Assembly: GCA_021234155.1 (NCBI GenBank)
Contig: JAJEKV010000001.1
Coordinates: 29,962,177-30,026,176, forward strand
Direction of reading: 5' to 3'
Source of the DNA: Isoetes taiwanensis
Lineage: Eukaryota; Streptophyta; Lycopodiopsida; Isoetales; Isoetaceae
DNA: 64,000 bases
Below are positions 56,165 to 64,000 of this stretch, one piece after another (position 1 is the stretch's first letter; each line of letters begins with the position of its first letter). The position numbers and the translations under genes were made by a program. The notes under the pieces were generated by a model. That model saw only the letters and a program-made list of their open reading frames with translations. It made no database searches and was not told where the DNA came from.

Positions 56165-57412
56165 ATGATCATCTCCCCAAATCTCACTTCAAATCAAAGA
56201 AGGAGACTCAAGGACAAGTGCAGACAATTCAAGCTGATAGATAATGTTCTGTGCAAAGTCAATAGGGATGGGATTTTGCTGAGATGTGTAAGTGAAGATG
56301 AATCTGCCTTAATTATTAGGGAAATGCATAAGGGTATCTGTGGGGGACATTTTGCTGGGGATACCACTGCCAAAAAGATCCTTAGGTCTGGGTATTATTG
56401 GCCTACTGTTTTTAAAGATTGCTATGAGATCATAAAGACTTGCCATAAGTGTCAGATTTTTAGCAAAAGGATTTTATTACCAGCTGCCCTGAATCCTATT
56501 ATCTCCCCAGGACCTTTTCAAATTTGGGGGTTAGATTATATTGGTCCTATTAACCCTTCTTCTACAGGTCAACATCAGCATATTATTGTGGCTACAGACT
56601 ATTTTACTAAATGGGCAGAGGCCATACCTTTGAGGCAAGCCAATGCCCTCACCACTGCAAGATTCTTACATGAGTTTGTTTGCTCTAGGTTTGGTATTCC
56701 TTTCCAGATACATTCTGATAGGGGTAACCCTTTGTTAATGAAGTCATTACTAATTTGTTGGGTATTTTGAAGGTCAAACATACCAAGAGCTCCTCATACT
56801 ATCCTCAGGGTAATGGACAAGCTGAAGCTACTAACAAAGTGTTGAAAAACATTTTGCAGAAAACAATTGAGGTCAACAAAAGGGATTGGCATATCAAAAT
56901 AGTGGATGCACTTTGGGCTTATAGAGTCACTATCAAAACAGCTACAAACCATACACCTTTCAATTTGGTTTATGGCATAGAAGCGATCCCTACCAAGAGA
57001 ACTCGAGCTACCTTCCTTAAGATTAGCTCATAAATTGTGCTTACCTTTTGAACATGCCTTACAGGAGAGACTGGATGCCTTGTTACATTTGGATGAGTAC
57101 AGAATGGAAGCTGAGAACACAAACTTGCTGAAAAAGGCTAAAGATCTGGCTGCATTTAAGGCTGCCCACAAAATACAAGGCACCTTTAAAAAAGGAGAGC
57201 TTGTTCTCAAATGGAACAAGTCAAAGGAGGACTCAGCTGGCAAATTTGATAACATTTGGGAAGGACCCTTTGTAGTGCTGGATCCTGCAGGTACAAATTC
57301 TTATTGGCTACAAGAAGTTGCTTCAGGGATGCCACTGCCAAATCCTATCAACATCCTGCACCTGAAAAGGTATTGGGACCAGCATACTTGCTTGTCTCTC
57401 TTTTTACATTAA
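56165..57412 (+). pseudogene. pol: A4 integrase, nearly intact with two frameshifts
   Basis: 56165-56770 is open with REMHKGICGGHFAGDTTAKK, TCHKCQIFSKRI, GLDYIGPINP and HSDRG, then shifts at GGTAACCC (others GGTACTCCC). 56755-57033 has NGQAEATNK and NHTPFNLVYGIE, then shifts at AGCGATCCC (others AGCAGTCC, a CAG site). 57035-57412 holds the C-terminal module GKFDNIWEGPFVVLDPAG and ends CLSLFLH. All HHCC and DDE residues are present, making this the best-preserved A integrase. Confidence 0.88.
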
Positions 57413-58256
57413 AAGCTTAGAAGTTTGTAGTAGATTTAAAGTAGTTAGATCAGTTTGACTTTTGAGCATCTTTATTCCAGCAGGCTAGATCAGTTTGATT
57501 TTGAGCACACTACTCTAATATGATTGGTTTCATGTTTTCTAGGATGACCTGACCAGACAAAGTATACATGATTTCAAGAACAGGACTGATGCTACTAATT
57601 ACCAAGTGTCATATGCAGGAGCACCCTTCCTCCATTTTCTCATCTGTTTTAAATAGTCCTACCATCCACTCAGCCCCTTATTCCTCTTTCATACCCCTAC
57701 CAAAGCACTCTGCAAAGTCACCTTCACCATCATAGCAGAGTTGCAAGTAATTGAGACTAATTGGTTTTGTGTGTTTCCATGACAGTGCACTCTTGTTCCA
57801 TCTTTTTCTCATCTGTCACATTTAGTCCTACCTACCATTTAAAACCTCTCATTCTTGTTTTCATTCCCAAGCACTCTGCAATTCATCTTTACCATCATAG
57901 CGAGCTTCAACCTTTGAAGATCAAGGAAGGAGCATACATTTTTCTTGTTTTGGCGAGGCCTCAAGCACTTGCACACTCACTTCATCTCCAGTTCATCACC
58001 ACCTCACCATATCCACACTCACTTTCTTTTCACTCACCTCATTCCATTCACAATCATTCCACCACCCTTTTGTCATACTCACATTCATTTCTACCTTTTT
58101 TTCCCTCACCACATTCATACTCACTTCACCCACACTTGCATTTCACACTCTCATATCTCTATTTGGACAACTTGGCACAAAATTGAAGACCCCTCTAGTT
58201 ATTCATTTTTGACATCACATGGTGAGGGGACCAGCCTTTTTCTTGTTTTTTATAGA
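57413..58256 (+). other. A4 3' untranslated region
   Basis: Same layout as A1, with few differences. The hairpin reads GGTGAGGGGACCAGCC (one base short) near 58221-58236, and the bases before the LTR read TTTTTTATAGA instead of TTTTGGCGAGA. The 141- and 128-codon open frames are pyrimidine-rich chance frames. Confidence 0.75.
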
Positions 58257-60202
58257 TGTTGCCCCCAAAAGGGCAACATGCTAATTGTGGTCTATGCATT
58301 CAAACTAGGTCAATTTATCTTAAGAGATTAGGTCAAAGTTTGGAAGAATCTTGGTATTCAACATTGATGTGGAGGTCAAAAGGAATTCATTCTTCAAGTT
58401 AACAAGTGCTCAAGGTTCAGGGCTCACATGAGGTACTTTATTTGAGGTCAAAATGCTTAGTCAAAGAATATGCTCTAGAAGATTCTGGGTTATGAAGTTT
58501 GGAAGACATTGCTTGAAGTTTGGAAGTTGAAGTTTGGAAGATTCCCTTATATGGTTCCATCCTTGTCACTTTGTTTTTTGCTTAGCCAGTTTTCCTTCTT
58601 ACATCCCCAACTTATCTCATTACCATTATTTGTTAATCTTTCCATGACATCTTCCTTATTCATTCTTCATGTCCACTTTTGCACCTTTGCTTTTTCCTTG
58701 CCATAAACACTTACTCCAACCTTTTGCTTAGTCATGGACCTTTTTTTTTACACCCATACCTTATTATCTCCCATCTCCACCATCCACATGAGCCCTTGTT
58801 GCCCCCATGGCTAACCTCTATTTTTCAACCTCTTGTCTTATGGGTACACCCATATTGGTTCCCAACTCCCTCAAATTGGTCTCATGGCCTTGCAAACTTC
58901 AAATTAGGGCATGGGTGCTTGATACCATGGTCTAGGCTTGCATAAAACCTTAAAGAAATCTGAGCCTTGAATTTGAACCATAGTAAAACTTTCAAGAAAT
59001 CCAAAATATGGGAATATTCCCAAAGATATCTAAGGGAAATACGTGAACCGTATCGCGAGAATTTCCCTAAAATACCTGGCCATGAACCCTAAATCTCTCG
59101 AGATCACTGAAATCATGCCGGAATCAACTCTACCGCCCTCCTAACCCCGCTATTTTGGATTCTTTGCTCCTAAACTTAATGATCCACAAATCAAGCCCTA
59201 AGATGCCGGAACCACTAAATTTGAAAATATATATGGGAAATTAGATCCGAGAAATTTTTGAAGGCCCAGAAGCGTACAAATCTTACTGTGATCATTGCTG
59301 AGCATGACTAGAAGGATTTTGGAGGACTCGAAAGTACTTCCGATCAAGTCCCAAGAGATTTGGTTGGAAATTACCTATTGAAATTATTTATTGACCTGAA
59401 GTTGATTTTGAAGTACATGAAGTATTATTATCCAACATTATTATGATTGATTTACCTCCCTATCAATGAAATTTGATGCCTACTTGAAGAAATTATCTCT
59501 GTTATGATTCTTTACAATTTCTCTCTGTTCAAAATTCTACAGAGAAAAATTCCCAAGCACTTTTGATTACTTTTGGCCCATTTGACATCAATCCTTGAGA
59601 CATCCGGAGCCTATATGTTTTGAAAAATCCAAAAACTCCACTCACAACTCGAAAGTTAGAATTTTTGCATTCTTTTTGACTATTCTTGATCAGATTTTGC
59701 CAATCCGGTCACAAAAATTACTTTTTGCCTATCCAAATAACAATCTGACCACTTGCCTATATTCCTCATCATCACTACAAACACATTTGCTTTGGAAATT
59801 CTCAAAAACTCGTCTGGCAACTCCAAAATCCCAATCTCGATCCTTTGTTTTGATTTGACTGCTATTGACCAAATTTTGACCGCACTTTGAGCTCGAATAA
59901 CTCACAAACTAAGTTTTGACTTGGTGGGAGAAGCTTTACTATTGGTTACCTACAACTTTTTTGACCAAGTCTACATTGATTGACTCAAAAATCGACCGCA
60001 TATCAATACCACAACCTGTTTTGGCAAAGGTGTCAATTTTCGAAATGGGAAAGGTATAAAACTTCAAATTTTGAACTTGTCTTTGAGATTAGCTTGCATA
60101 GATTGATCACCTTAAGTGATCCGGAGGTTCTAACCCCAATTTGAGTGAAAACTCAAGTTGGTTCCTTTGTGGTTGACCTTTAAGCCGGGTTTAGGGTCAA
60201 CA
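58257..60202 (+). repeat. Family A LTR 5, shared between A4 and A5
   Basis: 1946 bp, TGTTG...CAACA, with TACGTG and CCCATATTGG variants. A PBS with one extra C (TTCTACCCGAGAT) begins at 60206. The terminal hairpin, TATA-like stretch and stem-loops are all present. Confidence 0.92.
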
Positions 60203-60246
60203 TTTTGGAGGTTCTACCCGAGATTTCTACCTGGATTTTCGAACTC

Positions 60247-62260
60247 ATGGCTCCAAAACAAAAAGTTTCCAGCAGAGCAAGAACCAATGGAAGATCAGGA
60301 GACTTCTTGAGCCTTTCGAGATAGATCTCTTCCCCTAATTTTGCTAGTGGATTACTTCAAAGCCCCGCCTTATCGGGTTTGAGTTGAATATGCCTACTCC
60401 ATTGCCTACTTTTGATTCCAAAGATGAGTGCTAATACTTTTCTAAGAGTCTTTGAAGATTATTACAGGGATTTTGGCTTCAAAAAGGATGCAAGCTATCA
60501 CAATTCGAAAAGTGTTTTAAAGAGGAAAGTGAAGTTGGTGCTTGGTTGAATTATGAGAAGCTTATGGGAACTACTTCTTGGGATGACCTTGTCACCAAGT
60601 TTTTGGACAGTTTGGAAAACGTCTTTGCTCCTAAAGACCTTGTTAATGAGTTGCAAAATTTCTCCATTTATGCAGTGTGAGAGCGTGAGCCAGTACAAGG
60701 AAAGATTCAGTACCTTCATGAATAGATGCCAGAAAGTTCAAGTCACTATTCCCACACTCTTTTTGGTGTCTTCCTTTATTAAAGGCTTATCTTCTAGACC
60801 AGAAATTCACAGGAAGCTTATCAAGATTCAAGCTGCGAAGGTTTTGATTCCATCTACAAAGTTTTTGCCAAGACCATCGAAGTTAACCAAGATGTTTTAT
60901 ATCGCCAAAAAAAACACCATAGCTTTCATCATGACCCTTTTTACCCTGATGCCACTGATGGTCCTTATGAATCTCACCATTCTGTTCCTATTTATGCTGT
61001 GCATAAAGAAAAGAAAAAAGAAGAAGCTGATTCTCAGATTTTAGAAGTCAAAGCAGACCGACAAAAGGTGGTCAAGCTTTAGCGTAAGTGACCAAACAAC
61101 TTGTGGAGCTCAAGGCAAGCAGGGCAGGTAGAACTTACCCTGAATGTATTCATTGCAATAGAACTTCACATCCAGCTGACATTTGTTATTGGCAAATATG
61201 TCCTAAATGTAAAAAGAAAGGTCACTTTTTGCAATGAAATTGGCCATACTGACCTTAGATGCACTGTTAAAGAATATTTTGCCAAGCAAGAGAGAGAGAA
61301 GAAATTTGAGGCAACTCCTCATGTAAGATTTGCAGAGCCTACTAGCTCTATAAGGTTTGTGCAAGCTCTGTAAAATGCCAAAGACCGAAGAAGTGATGGT
61401 GGTACAAACCAGAAGTATGGGAGATTCCTACGCACTGGCCGAGCCTACCAAGTTTGTTCCAGAGCATTCCAGAAGATCAGCACTGCCACTACCACCTGTT
61501 ATGGAAACCCCCCCTCAAGAAATAGCTCCACCTCCCCAACAAAAATATGGTAAGAAGGATCATGACTTTGATGAGTTGGATGTTTTACTAAAAAATTCCA
61601 AAGTAAGTGTGGACCTATTTACATTGTTAAAGATTGCACCTGGTTATAGGAAAAAGTTATTACAACAAACTACTTTTTTTAGTGAGGCAATTGGCTTGTG
61701 TAGGTGTTGCAAATGCCACTAATCTTATTCTGGCCCAAAATGAGGAGGATCCGGGTGCATTTATGTGCTCAGCTACTCTAGGAGGTTATTCTTTTTCCAA
61801 TGTATTGTTGGATGGAGGCTCACCTTTAAATATCATGCCTTATCATGTTATGAAAAAAATGTGGGCTCGAGATAGATAAAAGGTCATCCTGTTTTGTTAA
61901 AATCTTTTTCTAATGCTAAGATATCACCGGTTGGAATTGTGACCAAGGTTCATTAACATTGAAGGCATTGTTGTAGCTGCCAATTTTGTTGTTGTTGCTT
62001 TTGAAGATTTAGGAGAAGATGCGCACATATATGATCTCTTCTTTGGGAAGAAGGTGGATGGCTACAGATTGATGCTAGGCCAACTGTGCGAAGGGAGATG
62101 CATCATTTCAAATGGCACTCAAGTGGCCACAATCTATAACCAGGATGGTTCTTATGGCTTTAATGAAGAGGTACATTTTATCAAAGAAATGCTTATAGAA
62201 GAACCCCTAGGATCTTATAGTCTAGCAACCCCTAGCACAAAGAAAATTGATTTGATTCCT
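60247..62260 (+). pseudogene. gag: A5 Gag and protease, small indels
   Basis: MAPKQK start at 60247, then frames change often. 60553-61044 includes the capsid end (QYKERFSTFMNRCQKVQVTI). The knuckle block has knuckle 1 and the shared 26-bp deletion. 61357-61722 reads VMVVQTRSMGDS, the PPPQQKYGKKDHDF linker and LLKNSKVSVDLFTLL. 61634-61879 has the protease core with NVLLDGGSPLNIMPYHVM. The PR end (NGTQVATIYNQDGSYG) is in 62054-62341. Damage is concentrated at CAG/CTG and homopolymers. Confidence 0.83.
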
Positions 62261-64000
62261 TTAATTAGAGAGTGTGCACTACCCTCTGAAGATGGCAGAA
62301 AAGGTTGTTTATGGTTTGATTGCAGGTCTCCGGGAAGCTAAAGCTATGGATATTTCAATTATACATATCTATGGGGATTCTCGGTTAGTCCAGGCAGGGT
62401 TAATGGTGAATACCAAGCTAAGAATGCTGATATGGAGCTCCAGAGGAATCAGGTAATGGGAATGCTTGCTCATTTTACTTCTTGGGAAATCACTCATATC
62501 CCAAGGGAGCAGAATTGGGAAGCTGATGCTTTGTGCAGAGACACATTGATGACTTATTTATCTGAGGGAGCTATACCAGAGGAAGATCTCGATGAGGATG
62601 AGGCTAAGGAGCTTTGTCCCATACTAGTTATAAATGCATCTCAGGAAAAAGCAATCAATGAAGTTATAATCAACAAGCATGGCCAGCAAAGAACTCTGTT
62701 TGTGGGAGATCTTTTTGACACACAAAACAAGGAAGAGATCAATAAATTCTTTGAAGAGAGGAGTGATGTGTTTGCCTGGGATTATTCTGAGCTTATTGGT
62801 ATCAAAGAGGAGGTATGTCAATTTGAAATTAAAATTAAGGAAGGGTGTAAGCCTGTCTTCCAGAAGTTAAGAAGAATAAATGCTTCACTTTTAGATCTAA
62901 TCAAAGATGAATTGCATAAGATGTTGGATGCAGGTGTCATTGTAGAAATCATTAACCCTGAATGGGTATCCTGCATTGTTCCAGTGGAAAAAAAGAATGG
63001 AACTTTGAGAATTTGCATAGATTATCGAGATTTGAACAAAGCCACCATAAAAGATTGTTATCCTTTGCCTTTTTTGGAAGAAATTCTATATGCTGTTGCA
63101 GGGAAAGACATGTACTCATTTTTGGATGGTTTTTCAGGGTTCAACCAGATTAGCATCAAAGAGGAAGACCAGCCAAAGACTTCATTTATCACTCCCTGGG
63201 GTACTTATGCTATGAAAAGAATGCCATTTGGCCTGATGAATGCCCCAGCTACTTTCCAAAGAGCAATGGATGTCATTTTCAAAACCATGGCTGCTGAAGA
63301 ATTTAGAGTGTATCTAGATGACCTTTGTTTGGATTCTCATTCTAATAACCATGTGGAATTGCTTGCAAAAATCTGCTCTTTATGCAGGACTTCAGGAGTC
63401 AATCTAAATAAAAAAAAATGCATCTTTTTTGCATCCAAAGGACAACTCTTGGGACATGAAGTATCCAGCCAAGGTATTCAAGTTGCTCAAGATAAAATTG
63501 AAGCCCTCAAAAAATTAGTACCTCCCAAGAATTTGAAGCAGGTTAAGAGTTTTATTGGTATGACAAGTTTCCTTAGGATGTATATTCCAAATTTTGCTCA
63601 TATTTTAAGTCCAATCTCTAGGTTGACCAGGATAGGGAAGTTTTCTAAATCTGAAAGCAAGCACATACCTATCACATGGACTCCAGAATGCCAAGAAGCT
63701 TTTGACTTTCTTATTTTATCTATATGTGAAGCTACTCTTTTAAAGAAACCAGATTTGAGCCTGCCATTTGAGGTTTATATCACTGTTACTAAAAAGGCTA
63801 TAGGTTTAGCCATTTTGCAGGATAAGCACACCATAGTTTTTGCAAGCAAACAATGGTCTGCCCTTAAAGAAAGATATACCAGAATAGAAAAAAGTGTTGC
63901 TGCTCTCATGTTCCTCATCAATAGGCAAGGGCACCTACTTCTGAAAAGCCAAGTTCAAGTTCATATGAAGCAAAATCCAATGGGATTGCTATTTGGTAAG
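62261..64000 (+). pseudogene. pol: A5 deleted aRNH followed by a long open RT-RNH frame to the window end
   Basis: The aRNH junction (GCLWFD, then AGLREAKAMDIS, IYGDSRLV) is as in other A units, with one more shift near 62390. From about 62400 I read one open frame to the window edge, over 500 codons: [126 protein letters not shown]. This is the cleanest RT in the array. The RNH lacks two catalytic Asp as elsewhere; INT lies outside the window. Confidence 0.87.

Larger units (their letters stand above)
15184..64000 (+). mobile_element. Family A: tandem array of LTR retrotransposon units sharing single LTRs
   Basis: Five LTRs start at 15184, 23121, 42150, 50204 and 58257, with five interiors in the same orientation; the last runs off the window. 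After removing element B and its duplicated 5 bp, start-to-start distances are 7937, 8056, 8054 and 8053 bp. Each interior has gag-PR-aRNH-RT-RNH-INT-3' UTR, and only one LTR separates neighbours. A1 differs by a private 157-bp deletion and lacks two deletions (26 bp and a net 14 bp) shared by A2-A5, which accounts for the length difference. The array begins in E3's RNase H; the 5 bp before it are AGTAG. It may reflect unequal recombination, insertion of a multimeric circle, or assembly error. Confidence 0.85.

Overview
The window is plant nuclear DNA made entirely of nested and tandem Ty3/gypsy LTR retrotransposons. I found no host gene, no tRNA or rRNA gene and no CRISPR array. Land-plant origin is inferred from Tat-type polyproteins (a catalytically stripped RNase H behind RT plus a second, archaeal-type RNase H), a primer-binding site fitting a plant tRNA-Gln, and very dense nesting. 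Species cannot be named; a large-genome plant is likely. All elements belong to one related group with the order LTR, PBS (tRNA-Gln), gag with three CCHC knuckles, protease (PR), extra RNase H (aRNH), RT, decayed native RNase H (RNH), integrase (INT), pyrimidine-rich 3' UTR, LTR.

Layout. E1 (1-6935, minus) is an old element with decayed pol, readable gag and PR, and a 5' LTR. E2 (about 6965-10738, plus) is a 5'-truncated pol with a fragment of its 3' LTR. E3 (10739-15183, minus) is a 3' LTR, 3' UTR and RNH-INT; it begins exactly where E2's LTR stops. Family A (15184 to the window end, plus) starts inside E3's RNH. It is a head-to-tail array LTR-A1-LTR-A2-LTR-A3-LTR-A4-LTR-A5, with a single LTR of about 1.95 kb between units and a repeat period of about 8.05 kb. 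Element B (25610-36577, plus) is a complete, young-looking element with two 2340-bp LTRs, inserted in the gag of A2 with a 5-bp target duplication (CTATT). Inferred order of events: E2, then E3 into its LTR, then A into E3, tandem multiplication of A, and B into A2.

How the parts work together. Gag would build the particle and bind RNA through its knuckles; PR would cut the polyprotein; RT with an RNase H would copy the RNA from a tRNA-Gln primer; INT would insert the copy at TG...CA ends. No family A unit can do this alone as written: all five lack about 128 bp of the aRNH, A2-A5 share two more frame-breaking deletions, and A1 has lost the protease active site. B is closest to complete, broken only by small frameshifts.

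Main points of interest: the LTR-sharing tandem array of defective units; the extra RNase H between PR and RT; a co-varying GNRA stem-loop just upstream of the PBS; a conserved 17-nt hairpin where a polypurine tract would be expected; and a pattern of small differences centred on CAG/CTG that looks like base-calling error at CHG-methylated cytosines, so many frameshifts between about 20.9 and 62.4 kb may not be real.
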